Under the pieces are notes generated by a model. The model had not been told where the DNA came from. It did no database searches and saw only the letters and a program-made list of their open reading frames with translations. 31,350 nt of DNA. Source: DASYLJ01 sp964432595. GTDB lineage: Bacteria > Desulfobacterota > Binatia > DP-6. Numbering within the stretch: the first letter of the stretch is position 1; each line of letters opens with the position of its first letter. Location: NCBI GenBank assembly GCA_964432595.1, contig CAYSOF010000044.1, positions 1-31,350 on the forward strand. Direction: 5' to 3'. Of the stretch, positions 7,375-15,460 are shown one piece after another. Position numbers and translations under genes: made by a program.

Positions 7375-8302
7375 GGACCTGACCGCCGTCACCCTGACCG
7401 AGCTGCGCTACGCGGTGGCCGTCGCCGACACCGGCCACTTCGGGCAGGCGGCGTCCCGCTGCCACGTCAGCCAGCCGACGCTGAGCGCGCAGATCAAGAA
7501 GCTCGAGGAGACGCTCGGCGTCCAGCTCTTCGAGCGCATGCCGAAGGGCGTGCAGCCGACCGCCGTCGGCGCCCAGGTCGTCGAGCGTGCCCGGACGGTG
7601 CTCGACGAGCTGCGCAGCATCGGCGACCTGGCGCGCGGGCAGCACGAGCCGCTCGCGGGGCCGCTCCGGCTCGGTGTGATCCCCACGCTGGGACCGTACC
7701 TCCTGCCGTGGCTCGTCCCGCCGTTGCAGAAGGCCTACCCGCGACTCCGGTTGGTGCTGCGCGAGGGGCTCACGTCCACGCTGCTGGACGACCTGCTCGC
7801 GCATCGCCTCGACGTGGCGATCCTGGCGCTGCCGGTCGGGACGCCGGGCATCGCCTGCGAGGCCGTGTTCGACGAGCCGTTTTGGGTCGCGGCGCCGGCG
7901 AGCCATCCGCTCGCGAAGCGCGCGCGGCTCCGCGAGGCGGACCTCGAAGAGCATCGTGTCCTGCTGCTGACCGAAGGCCACTGCCTGCGCGAGCAGGCGC
8001 TCGCGATCTGCGGCGACGGCCGCGGCGGCCGCGACGACGACGACTATCGCGCGACGAGCCTGGAGACGCTGCGGCACATGGTCGCGGCGGGGCTGGGCTG
8101 CACGCTCCTGCCCGCGCTGGCGCTGCGTGAGCGCGGCGGCCCGAAAGGCCTCGTCACGCGTCCGTTCCGCTCGCCGTCGCCCTACCGGCGGATCGGCCTC
8201 GCGTGGCGGCGCAGCTTCCCCGGCACTGCCGCGGTGCACGCGCTCGCCGCGTTCATCCGCGCACGCCTGCCGCGGGAGGTGACCGCGGTGGAAGGGAGCT
8301 GA
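7373..8302 (+). CDS. oxyR: OxyR, peroxide-sensing LysR-family regulator
   Basis: A 309-residue LysR-type regulator that matches OxyR specifically. The N-terminal helix-turn-helix reads HFGQAASRCHVSQPTLSAQIKKLE (22-45). The sensor domain contains IPTLGPYLLP (103-112) and the redox pair Cys204 and Cys213 in EGHCLREQALAIC. These have the same nine-residue offset as Cys199 and Cys208 of E. coli OxyR, which form the H2O2-induced disulfide. RATSLETLRHMVAAGLGCTLLPALAL downstream is also OxyR-specific. The ATG at 7373 lacks an obvious Shine-Dalgarno sequence; the transcript may be nearly leaderless. It is divergent from the ferritin-encapsulin operon and has a candidate OxyR site at its start, so it probably controls both. 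Pyruvate kinase follows after two bases. Confidence 0.95.
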   Translation: MDLTAVTLTELRYAVAVADTGHFGQAASRCHVSQPTLSAQIKKLEETLGVQLFERMPKGVQPTAVGAQVVERARTVLDELRSIGDLARGQHEPLAGPLRLGVIPTLGPYLLPWLVPPLQKAYPRLRLVLREGLTSTLLDDLLAHRLDVAILALPVGTPGIACEAVFDEPFWVAAPASHPLAKRARLREADLEEHRVLLLTEGHCLREQALAICGDGRGGRDDDDYRATSLETLRHMVAAGLGCTLLPALALRERGGPKGLVTRPFRSPSPYRRIGLAWRRSFPGTAAVHALAAFIRARLPREVTAVEGS

Positions 8303-8304
8303 GC

Positions 8305-9600
8305 ATGGTACGCACGCGCATCGTCGCGACCCTGGGCCCGGCGACGGACAGCGAGGAGCGCATCGGCCGGATACTCGACGCCGGAGTCGACGTCGTGCGG
8401 CTGAACCTCTCGCACGGCACGCACGCCGAGCACGCGCGGCGGATCGCCCTGGTGCGACGTCTCGCGGGCGAGCGGCCCGTCGCGACGCTGGTGGATCTCG
8501 GCGGGCCGAAGCTGCGCGCGCCGCATCCCGTCGCGGGCAAGCCGGGCGACGTCGTCGACCTGGTGTTGCCGCCGACCGTCCGTCCCGGCGACCCGGTGCT
8601 CCTCGCCGACGGCCTGATGCAGCTCGAGGTCGTCAGCGCCAGCCGCTCGCGGATCGTCGTCGGCGGCTCGGTGCCGGCGGGGAAGGGCATCAACCTGCCG
8701 TCGTCGCGCCTCGACATGCCGTCCCTCACCGACAAGGACCGCCGGGACCTGCGCTTCGCGGTGGAGCAGGGCGCCGACGTGGTGGCGCTGTCGTTCGTGC
8801 GCCGCGCCAGCGATCTCGACGAGGCGCGCGCCAGCGGACTGCCCATCATCGCGAAGATCGAGCGCGCGGAGGCGGTCGAGCACCTCGACGAGATCGTGCA
8901 CGCCGCCGACGGCGTCCTCGTGGCCCGCGGCGATCTCGGCGTCGAGATCCCGATCGAGCGCGTGCCGCTGACGCAGAAGCGGCTGATCGGGCTCGCGAAC
9001 CGCGACGCGCGTCCCGTCATCACGGCGACGCAGATGTTGCGCTCGATGGTCGACAGCCCGCTGCCGACGCGCGCCGAGGCCACCGACGTCGCGAACGCCG
9101 TGCTCGACGGGACCGACGCCGTGATGTTGAGCGAGGAGACCGCCGTCGGCCGCTACCCGGTGGAGGCGGTGTCGGTGATGCGGCGGATCGTCGCCGAAGC
9201 CGACGCCGCGCTCGGCGATCGGCAGCTCGATCCGTCGCCGTTGCCCGAGGAGCTGATCGCGCACGCCGCGGTCGACATCGCGCGGCGGCTCGGCGCGAAG
9301 GCGATCGTCGTCGCCACGCGGTCCGGGTTCACGGCGCGGCAGGTGGCCCGTCACCGGCCGCGCGTACCGATCGTCGCGGTCACCGCGAACGAGACCGTCC
9401 GCCAGCGCCTGTCGCTGGTGTGGGGCGTCACGGCGGTCACCTCGTCGTGGCTGCACGACACCGACTCGATGCTCGAGCGCTTCCGCGAGCCGGTGCTGTC
9501 GACGGGCCTCGTCGAGCGTGGCGCGCTCGTCGTCGTGACGGCGGGATGGCCGTTCGGGTCCCCGGGCATCACGAATCTGGTGCACGTCGCGCGCGTCTGA
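8305..9600 (+). CDS. pyk: Pyruvate kinase
   Basis: Catalyses phosphoenolpyruvate + ADP to pyruvate + ATP, the last glycolytic step. The 431 residues are slightly shorter than typical (about 470). Signatures include RTRIVATLGPATDS at the N-terminus, VRLNLSHGTH, the strand GGPKLR, the Lys-Glu pair in IIAKIERAEAVEHLDEI, VARGDLGVEIP, and VITATQMLRSM...PTRAEATDVANAVLDGTDAVMLSEETAVGRYPVEAV. The C-terminal allosteric-type domain is present (AIVVATRSGFTARQVARHRP to the end), and the shortening seems to lie mainly in the B domain. The ATG at 8305 is only two bases after the oxyR stop, so the pair is almost certainly co-transcribed, an unusual arrangement that would place a glycolytic enzyme under the peroxide regulator's transcript. 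Confidence 0.95.
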   Translation: MVRTRIVATLGPATDSEERIGRILDAGVDVVRLNLSHGTHAEHARRIALVRRLAGERPVATLVDLGGPKLRAPHPVAGKPGDVVDLVLPPTVRPGDPVLLADGLMQLEVVSASRSRIVVGGSVPAGKGINLPSSRLDMPSLTDKDRRDLRFAVEQGADVVALSFVRRASDLDEARASGLPIIAKIERAEAVEHLDEIVHAADGVLVARGDLGVEIPIERVPLTQKRLIGLANRDARPVITATQMLRSMVDSPLPTRAEATDVANAVLDGTDAVMLSEETAVGRYPVEAVSVMRRIVAEADAALGDRQLDPSPLPEELIAHAAVDIARRLGAKAIVVATRSGFTARQVARHRPRVPIVAVTANETVRQRLSLVWGVTAVTSSWLHDTDSMLERFREPVLSTGLVERGALVVVTAGWPFGSPGITNLVHVARV

Positions 9601-9641
9601 AAATCAAGCACCGCGGCCTCCCGGCCGATACACCCTCCGGG

Positions 9642-11027
9642 ATGGCCGTCGCCCTGATACTGCTGGTCAACATGGTGGCGAGCGGCAACCTCGCCGCCAT
9701 CGGCGTCGCGCTGCCCGGGCTGTCCGCGGGTCTCGACGTGCCGCCGGCGCAGGCGCTGTGGGTCGCGGACGCGTTTCTCGTCGCCAACGTCTGCGCGACG
9801 CCCATGACCCCGTTCCTGCTCGAGCGGCTCGGGGCGCGCCGCCTGCTCCTGGCCTGCGTCGTCGGCCTCATGGCGGCGTCGGCGCTGGGGGCCGTCGCGC
9901 ACGCGCTGCTGCCGCTCGCCGTCGTCGTGTTCGTCCAGGGACTCTGTGCCGCGCCGCTGCTGCCCGCGACGCAGACGATCGCGGTCGAGCGGTTCCCGGG
10001 TGCGCAGCGTGCGTACGGCATGGCGGTGTGGGCGACCGGCTCGACCGCCGGCCAGCTGCTGGGTGCGCTGCTCGGCGGGTGGCTGTGCGCGCGGTTCGGC
10101 TGGCCGTTCATCTTCGCGCCGGCCGTCGTCCTCGGCCTGGCGACGGTACCGCTGATCCTGCGCGAGGCCGGCGGCACGCCGCGCGTCGTCGCGGTCGACT
10201 GGCTCGGGCTCGTGACGTTCAGCGTCGGCTTCCTGACGCTCAGCACGTTCCTCAACGTCGGCGACAACGTCGACTGGCACCGTACGCCGTCGGTGCTGCT
10301 CCTGCCCGCGACGGCGCTCGTGTCGCTCGGCGCATTCGCGTGGCATGCGCGGCGCACCGAGCGGCCCATCGTCGACCTGCGGCCGCTCGCGAACCGCGAC
10401 CTCGCCACGATGGCGTTCCTCTGCTTCGGCATTGGCGCGTCGTCGACGGCGTTCTTCCAGACGGCGATGCTCGGCAGCGTCCTCGGGTTCGACGCGACGT
10501 TCCTCGGCGTGCGCGGCGCGCTCGGCAGCGTGGCGCTGATGCTCGGGCTCGCCATCGCGGGCCGCGCCCTCGGCTGGTCGCGCCCGCTGCTCGTGTTCGC
10601 CGCGGGGCTCCTGCTCCTCGCCGCCGGCAAGGTCGGCTTCACGTACTACGCGCCCGGGCTCACCGACGTCGGCGCGGTGTGGCCGGCGGTCGTCAGCAGC
10701 ATCGGCTTCGGCGTCGTCACCGCCGTGCTGGCGACGCTGGCGTTCCGCTCGCTGCCGCCGGCCGCCGTCGGCGCCGCGTCCGGCCTGTTCGTGCTGAGCC
10801 AGCAGCTCGGCTACGCGCTCGGCGTGGCGTTGCTCGACGCGTACCTGCAGGAGCGCACGCTGGCGCTCCTGGCCGACGGCACGCCGCGCGCGTTCGCGGT
10901 CGAGCTGGCGTTCCTCGAGCTGTTCTGGGTGGAGCTGATCGCGGCGGTGCTGCTGCCCGTCGCCGTCCTCGTGCGACGACGTCCGGTCATGGCGCCGCTC
11001 GTGGCGCCCGTGGCCGACGGCGGTTAG
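9642..11027 (+). CDS. MFS transporter, DHA2 (EmrB/QacA)-like
   Basis: A 461-residue, strongly hydrophobic protein with about 14 predicted membrane segments. It shows the major facilitator pattern: an N-terminal helix with NLAAIGVALPGLSAGL, then WVADAFLVANVCATPMTPFLLERLGARRLLL (motif A-like loop), and AVWATGSTAGQLLGALLGGWL (motif C-like, antiporter). This suggests a drug/proton antiporter of the DHA2 type; the substrate cannot be predicted. The ATG at 9642 is 41 bases after pyk, with no strong Shine-Dalgarno, but matches where the first membrane helix begins. It may be read through from oxyR-pyk. Its stop overlaps the convergent tautomerase gene by four bases. Confidence 0.88.
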   Translation: MAVALILLVNMVASGNLAAIGVALPGLSAGLDVPPAQALWVADAFLVANVCATPMTPFLLERLGARRLLLACVVGLMAASALGAVAHALLPLAVVVFVQGLCAAPLLPATQTIAVERFPGAQRAYGMAVWATGSTAGQLLGALLGGWLCARFGWPFIFAPAVVLGLATVPLILREAGGTPRVVAVDWLGLVTFSVGFLTLSTFLNVGDNVDWHRTPSVLLLPATALVSLGAFAWHARRTERPIVDLRPLANRDLATMAFLCFGIGASSTAFFQTAMLGSVLGFDATFLGVRGALGSVALMLGLAIAGRALGWSRPLLVFAAGLLLLAAGKVGFTYYAPGLTDVGAVWPAVVSSIGFGVVTAVLATLAFRSLPPAAVGAASGLFVLSQQLGYALGVALLDAYLQERTLALLADGTPRAFAVELAFLELFWVELIAAVLLPVAVLVRRRPVMAPLVAPVADGG

Positions 11028-11521
11028 TCGCGGGCGATGCGGGCGCGGATCTCGGCGAGCCGCGCCTCCGGCAGGTCGTTGCCGATGAACTGCGCGACGT
11101 CCGTCGCCGAGACGGTGCGTCCGGCGGCGCCCCAGCTCCCCTCGCGCACCTCGTGGATCAGCACCCAGACGCGCAGCGGCAACGTCGGCGACGCGGTGTC
11201 GCCGAAGGCCTGCTGGAACGCCTCGGTCACGCGTCGATGGACGTCGCCGCGGCGCGCGCCTTCGAGCAGGCCGTCGAGGACGACCACGTCGACGATGAAG
11301 TGCTCCGGAAAGCTCTCGTCGGCGGCGGAGCGCAGCACGCCGCCGACCGCCCAGTCGTCGGCCGCGGACTCGGTGAACTGGACGACGGTGACCATGCGGC
11401 CCGCGTCGGTGACGGCGTCGACCTCGGCGTCGAGGACGATTTCCGTGAGCGACGCGGCCAACCGGCGCTTGCGCTCCGGCGACAGCGCACCGCGGGGATA
11501 GGTCAGACGGACCAACGGCAT
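11024..11521 (-). CDS. Tautomerase-superfamily protein
   Basis: A 165-residue protein beginning MPLVRLTYPRGALSPERKRRLAASLTEIVLDA. This is the 4-oxalocrotonate tautomerase/MIF-type start in which Met is removed and Pro1 becomes the catalytic base. At this length it probably holds two beta-alpha-beta units: a second, degenerate unit seems to begin around FPEHFIVDVVVLDGLL and continues through RVWVLIHEVREGSWGAAGRTVSA, which resembles the family C-terminus. The ATG at 11521 is well supported by a GAGGAGG box eight or so bases upstream. The substrate is unknown; members act on enol/keto isomers of aromatic-degradation intermediates, among others. It is convergent with the MFS gene (four-base overlap) and has no catabolic neighbours. 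Confidence 0.82.
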   Translation of the reverse strand: MPLVRLTYPRGALSPERKRRLAASLTEIVLDAEVDAVTDAGRMVTVVQFTESAADDWAVGGVLRSAADESFPEHFIVDVVVLDGLLEGARRGDVHRRVTEAFQQAFGDTASPTLPLRVWVLIHEVREGSWGAAGRTVSATDVAQFIGNDLPEARLAEIRARIARD

Positions 11522-11684
11522 CGGCGTTCCCTCCTCACCGCGAGGTCCGCCTCGCGGTCGTCGACGGTGTACGGCATCACCCGCGGTTCCGACACGGTCT
11601 CGGCGGCTTCTCCGGGACGGAGCCGCGGCGTATAGCACGGGCCTCATGCCCTCGCGTCCGACGACGTCCCGCCGGAGGAATACC

Positions 11685-11774
11685 GTGCGCCTCCTCCTGC
11701 CGACAACCGCGGTCGCGCTCCACCACGCGTCGCCCGGCTTCTACGGCTCGCCGGCGGGTGCCACCGCGCCGTGA
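11685..11774 (+). CDS. Possible 29-residue leader peptide coupled to tgt
   Basis: A short frame starts at GTG 11685 behind a good GGAGG (11674-11678, six bases spacing) and ends at TGA 11772-11774, overlapping the tgt GTG start as GTGA. It would encode a hydrophobic peptide beginning MRLLLPTTAVALHH. The tgt start itself lacks a close Shine-Dalgarno, so this frame could deliver ribosomes to tgt by coupling. No homologue is known to me and the frame is short enough to be chance. Confidence 0.3.
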   Translation: MRLLLPTTAVALHHASPGFYGSPAGATAP

Positions 11775-13792
11775 GCCGCCTCCCGTTCCGGATCGACGCC
11801 GAGGCCATCGGCAGCCGTGCGCGCGCGGCGCGCCTCCAGACGCTCCACGGCGAGGTGGAGACGCCGGTGTTCATGCCGGTCGGGACGCACGCGACCGTAA
11901 AGGGGCTCACGGTGGACGACCTGCGCGCCGCCGGGTCCCGTATCCTCCTCGCCAACGCCTACCACCTGCTGCTCCGCCCGGGACCCGAGGTCTTCGAGCA
12001 CGTCGGCGGCATCCATCGCTTCACGCAGTGGGACGGAGCCGTCCTCACCGACTCGGGCGGCTTCCAGGTGTTCTCGCTCGCCGACGACCGCACGATCGGC
12101 GAGGAGGGCGCGGTGTTCCGCAGCTACGTCGACGGCGCCCGCGTCGTGCTGAGCCCCGAGCGCAGCATCGCCGTCCAGCGCGCGATCGGCGCCGACGTGA
12201 TGATGGCGATGGACCACTGTGTGCCGTCGACGGCCGACCATGCGACGGCGGCGGCCGCGGTGCAGCTCACGCGGCGCTGGGCCGTCCGCAGCCTGGACGC
12301 CCGCGGCGACTCGCCCCAGGCCCTGTTCGGCATCGTCCAGGGCGCGTGCTTCGAGGACCTGCGTGCGGAGAGCGCGGGCGGTCTCGTCGAGCTCACGTTC
12401 GACGGCTTCGCGATCGGGGGTCTGGCCGTCGGCGAAACGCGCGCGCAGCGCGAGCACTTCACGGCGTTCACGGCCGACCGGCTGCCGCGCGACAAGCCGC
12501 GCTACCTGATGGGCGTCGGAACGCCGGTCGACCTGCTCGAGGCCGTCCATCGGGGCGTCGACATGTTCGACTGCAGCATGCCGTCGGTCTGGGCCAAGCA
12601 GGGGACGGCGTTCACGTCGGCCGGGCGGCTGAACCTCTATCGCGGCGTCTACAAGATGGCCGACGAGCCCGTCGACCCGCGTTGCGACTGCGCAACGTGT
12701 GCGCGCTACTCGCGCGCCTACCTGCATCACCTGGCGAAGACCGGCGAGATCCTCGGCTGGCAGCTGCTCGCGAAGCATAACCTTCGCTTCTACCACGCGT
12801 TGATGGGCGCCATGCGACGCCACGTCGTGGCCGGCACCTTCGCCGCGTACCACCGCGAGCAGCGCGACGTGCTCATGCGCGACGACGACGCGCATCCGTC
12901 GGTCGGGCCGAAGGTGCGCCGCGGCCGGAAGGGTGTCCGGTCGATGGACCGGTACGACATCCGGTTGTCGGAGCACGGCTGGGCGAGCGTCGTCGACCGG
13001 TGCTCGGGCGAGATCATGCATGCCGGGCTCGACCCGAACGCCGAAGCGCAGTCCCTGTACGTCGAGCAGTCGCAGCTCGCCGAGCGGCTCCGCGAGCCGG
13101 TGGACGCGCCGCTCGTCGTGTGGGACGTCGGCCTCGGCGCCGGTCACAACGCGATGGCGGTGGTCCGGTGCGCCGAGGCGACCGCCGCCACCCGGCCGCT
13201 CCACCTCGTCAGCTTCGAGAACGATCTCGGCGCATTGCGCCTCGCCCTGCGGAACCCCGGCCGGTTCCCGCACCTGCAGTGCACGGCGCCGAATCACGTG
13301 CAGCGCGACGGCACGTGGCGGTCGTACACGACGCCGTTCACGTGGACGCTGCTCGAAGGCGACGTGCGCGTGCGGCTGGTCGAGGCGCCGCCGCCCGACG
13401 TCGTCTTCTGGGACCCGTTCTCGGCCGAGACCGACCGGGACCTGTGGACGCTCGACTGCTTCGAGCAGGTCTTCGCGGCGTGCGGCGAGGGCGACACCGA
13501 GCTCTTCACCTACTCGGCGTCGACGGCCGTCCGTGCGGCGCTGATCGGCGCGGGATTCCACGTCGCGCGCGGCGCGGCGACCGGCACGAAGACGCAGACG
13601 ACGCTCGCGATGACGCCGCTGGCCGCGGCGCGCGCCGCCGTGCGCGGACGCGTGCTGCTCGGCACGACGTGGCTCGAGCGCTGGCGGCGCAGCGACGCTC
13701 GCTTCCCGGCCGACGTGCCGCCCGAGGCGCACGACGCGTTCGCCGAGCGCATCGTCACCGCGCCGCAGTTCGCGACACCATGGACAACGTAG
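11771..13792 (+). CDS. tgt: Fusion: tRNA-guanine transglycosylase + MnmC-type methyltransferase
   Basis: Residues 1-370 form a bacterial tRNA-guanine transglycosylase, which swaps guanine-34 for preQ1 in queuosine biosynthesis. It has general base Asp94 in DSGGFQVFSL, substrate-pocket Asp148 and Cys150, GGLAVGE, nucleophile Asp267 in MFDC, and the zinc ligands Cys305, Cys307, Cys310 and His336. The usual PTRNARNG tRNA-contact loop after the nucleophile is replaced by PSVWAKQG. Residues about 390-620 are an MnmC1-like SAM methyltransferase (COG4121/DUF752 type) with DVGLGAGHN (452-460), HLVSFEND (478-485) and WDPFSAETDRDLW (547-559). In E. coli MnmC this domain makes mnm5 on uridine-34. The FAD oxidase half of MnmC is absent. 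A shift in linker composition (SVGPKVRRGRKGVRS) marks the domain border, and the frame is unbroken. GTG start within GTGA. Confidence 0.92.
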   Translation: MSRLPFRIDAEAIGSRARAARLQTLHGEVETPVFMPVGTHATVKGLTVDDLRAAGSRILLANAYHLLLRPGPEVFEHVGGIHRFTQWDGAVLTDSGGFQVFSLADDRTIGEEGAVFRSYVDGARVVLSPERSIAVQRAIGADVMMAMDHCVPSTADHATAAAAVQLTRRWAVRSLDARGDSPQALFGIVQGACFEDLRAESAGGLVELTFDGFAIGGLAVGETRAQREHFTAFTADRLPRDKPRYLMGVGTPVDLLEAVHRGVDMFDCSMPSVWAKQGTAFTSAGRLNLYRGVYKMADEPVDPRCDCATCARYSRAYLHHLAKTGEILGWQLLAKHNLRFYHALMGAMRRHVVAGTFAAYHREQRDVLMRDDDAHPSVGPKVRRGRKGVRSMDRYDIRLSEHGWASVVDRCSGEIMHAGLDPNAEAQSLYVEQSQLAERLREPVDAPLVVWDVGLGAGHNAMAVVRCAEATAATRPLHLVSFENDLGALRLALRNPGRFPHLQCTAPNHVQRDGTWRSYTTPFTWTLLEGDVRVRLVEAPPPDVVFWDPFSAETDRDLWTLDCFEQVFAACGEGDTELFTYSASTAVRAALIGAGFHVARGAATGTKTQTTLAMTPLAAARAAVRGRVLLGTTWLERWRRSDARFPADVPPEAHDAFAERIVTAPQFATPWTT

Positions 13793-13897
13793 CCTGCAGC
13801 CGCCATGGCCGATGTCCCCTGAATATCGGGCGTTGCGCTCGCACCAGGGCGGCATAGAGTGCTGGCGAGCCTATCTCCATCCAATGGGAGTTCCGTG

Positions 13898-15460
13898 ATG
13901 AAAAGCCGTGCCTGGCACCGCGCCGTAGCGCACGTCCTGCTGATGACGCTCTTCACCGGGATCGTCGGCTGCGGCGATGCGACACAGAACGCCGCGAGCA
14001 GCACCACGACGGTCCCTCAGGCGGTCGCCCAGGCGGCCGATACCGTACCGGAGCCGCCCCCGCCGCCACCGCCGACCAATCCGCCCCCCACGCCGCCGTC
14101 GACGATTCCCGAGCAGCCGCCCGAGCAGCTGAGCAAGGACGAGCTGCGCGATCTCGTCGCACCGGTGGCGCTCTACCCCGACGTCGTCCTCTCGTCGCTG
14201 CTGCCCGCGACCACGTATCCGGAGCAGGTGCGCGAGGCGGCGGAGTACGTCGGGCAGGCGGACACGGTCGACCGCATTCCGGACGACCGCAACTGGGACG
14301 GCAGTATCGTGGGACTTTTGCAGTTCCCGGACGTCGTCCGCTGGCTCGACGAGAACCCCGCCTGGACCGACCAGATGGGGCAGGCCGTCACCTACCAGCA
14401 GGGCGACGTGCTGCAGGCGATCCAGGACTACCGGAAGGCCGTACAGGCCGCCGGGAACCTGCAGTCGAACCAGTACCAGAAGATCCGCACCGGCGGCTCG
14501 AACCAGGACATCTACATCGAGCCGGCGCGTCCCGACGTCGTCTACGTGCCGTCGTACGACCCCGTCGTCGCCGTGCAGCCGCAGCCGGCGCCCGCACCGG
14601 GGATCAATCCGTGGATCGCATTCGGCGGCGGCGCCGTCGTCGGCGCCCTCGGTGCGTGGGCGCTCTACTCGATCTTCGACGACGACGACGACGATCGCTA
14701 CTACTACGGTGGTCGCTACGGTGGCCGTCGCGGGCGGTACATCCGCGGGTACGACAACTACTACTACTATCGCGGACGGCGGCCCCGCCCGGTCGCGTGG
14801 GCGCCGCGGAACCGCCCGTACCGCCGTGTCGACAACTGGCGGGCGCCGCGTCGTCTCAACTACGCCGCGCCGAAAGCGCGGCCCGCGAAGCGTGCGGCGC
14901 TGCGTCCGCCGACGAAGCGGGCCGGCGCGCCGCCGCCGCTGTCGACCGAGGTGCGGCCCGATCGGCGCGGCGGACAGGGGAACCGGCAGATGCGCCGGGA
15001 CCAGCGCCAGGAGCAGAAAGCGGTCCAGCAGGAGCAGAAGGCGCTCAAGCAGGAGCAGCGCCAGGAGCAGCAGCGGCAGGAGCGCCAGCAGCGCCAGGAG
15101 CGACAGCAGCAGAAGAAGCAGCAGCAGCAACAGCAGCGCCAGGACAAGCAGCAGCGCCAACGACAGCAGCGCACGGAGCAGCAGCAGCGGCAGCAACAGC
15201 AACGCCAGCAGAAGCAACAGCGCGAGCAGCAGCAGCGGATCGAGCGCCAGCAGCGCCAGGACACGCAGCGGCAGGAGCGCCAGCAGCGCCAGGAACAGCA
15301 ACAGCAGCAGCAACAGCAACGCCGGGAGCGCCGTCAGGAGCAGAAGCAGATGCAGCAGAACGGCGGCGGTGGCGGCGGCAATCGTGACGGTGGCGGCGGT
15401 GGCGGCAACCGAGGTGGTGGCGGCGGCAAGAAGAACAAGAAGAAGCAGGGGAACGAATGA
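13898..15460 (+). CDS. DUF3300 lipoprotein with Gln/Arg-rich tail
   Basis: A 520-residue lipoprotein: signal peptide with lipobox IVGC (Cys25), a proline-rich spacer (about 45-90), and then the DUF3300 domain (about 90-240). That domain carries LVAPVALYPDVVLSSLLPATTYPEQV, the aspartate-rich WLDENPAWTDQMGQAV and YIEPARPDVVYVPSYDPVV. A hydrophobic glycine stretch (INPWIAFGGGAVVGALGAWALYSIF), an Asp run and an Arg/Tyr/Gly-rich segment follow. Then come about 130 residues made largely of Gln, Arg, Glu and Lys, a Gly/Asn repeat and KKNKKK. DUF3300 proteins are envelope proteins of unknown function; low-complexity tails are usual. The ATG at 13898 is chosen over upstream codons because it begins the signal peptide. 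A small lipoprotein gene overlaps the end by four bases (ATGA). Confidence 0.88.
   Translation: MKSRAWHRAVAHVLLMTLFTGIVGCGDATQNAASSTTTVPQAVAQAADTVPEPPPPPPPTNPPPTPPSTIPEQPPEQLSKDELRDLVAPVALYPDVVLSSLLPATTYPEQVREAAEYVGQADTVDRIPDDRNWDGSIVGLLQFPDVVRWLDENPAWTDQMGQAVTYQQGDVLQAIQDYRKAVQAAGNLQSNQYQKIRTGGSNQDIYIEPARPDVVYVPSYDPVVAVQPQPAPAPGINPWIAFGGGAVVGALGAWALYSIFDDDDDDRYYYGGRYGGRRGRYIRGYDNYYYYRGRRPRPVAWAPRNRPYRRVDNWRAPRRLNYAAPKARPAKRAALRPPTKRAGAPPPLSTEVRPDRRGGQGNRQMRRDQRQEQKAVQQEQKALKQEQRQEQQRQERQQRQERQQQKKQQQQQQRQDKQQRQRQQRTEQQQRQQQQRQQKQQREQQQRIERQQRQDTQRQERQQRQEQQQQQQQQRRERRQEQKQMQQNGGGGGGNRDGGGGGGNRGGGGGKKNKKKQGNE

Noticed and set aside
13807..13832. CCGAT...ATCGG dyad after tgt as a terminator
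   Set aside because: Only five paired bases with an 11-base loop and no T-run; not distinguishable from chance.
11741..13855. Long minus-strand open frame (about 700 codons) opposite tgt
   Set aside because: Very Arg/Ala-rich with no family motif; it is the antisense shadow of a well-supported gene in GC-rich DNA.
13871..15319. Minus-strand leucine-rich frame opposite the DUF3300 gene
   Set aside because: Leucine runs are the complement of the CAG (Gln) repeats on the plus strand; not a membrane protein.
15000..15350. CAG-rich repeats considered as a CRISPR or other DNA repeat array
   Set aside because: The repeats are irregular, in frame, and translate to the Gln/Arg-rich tail of the DUF3300 lipoprotein; no spacers.
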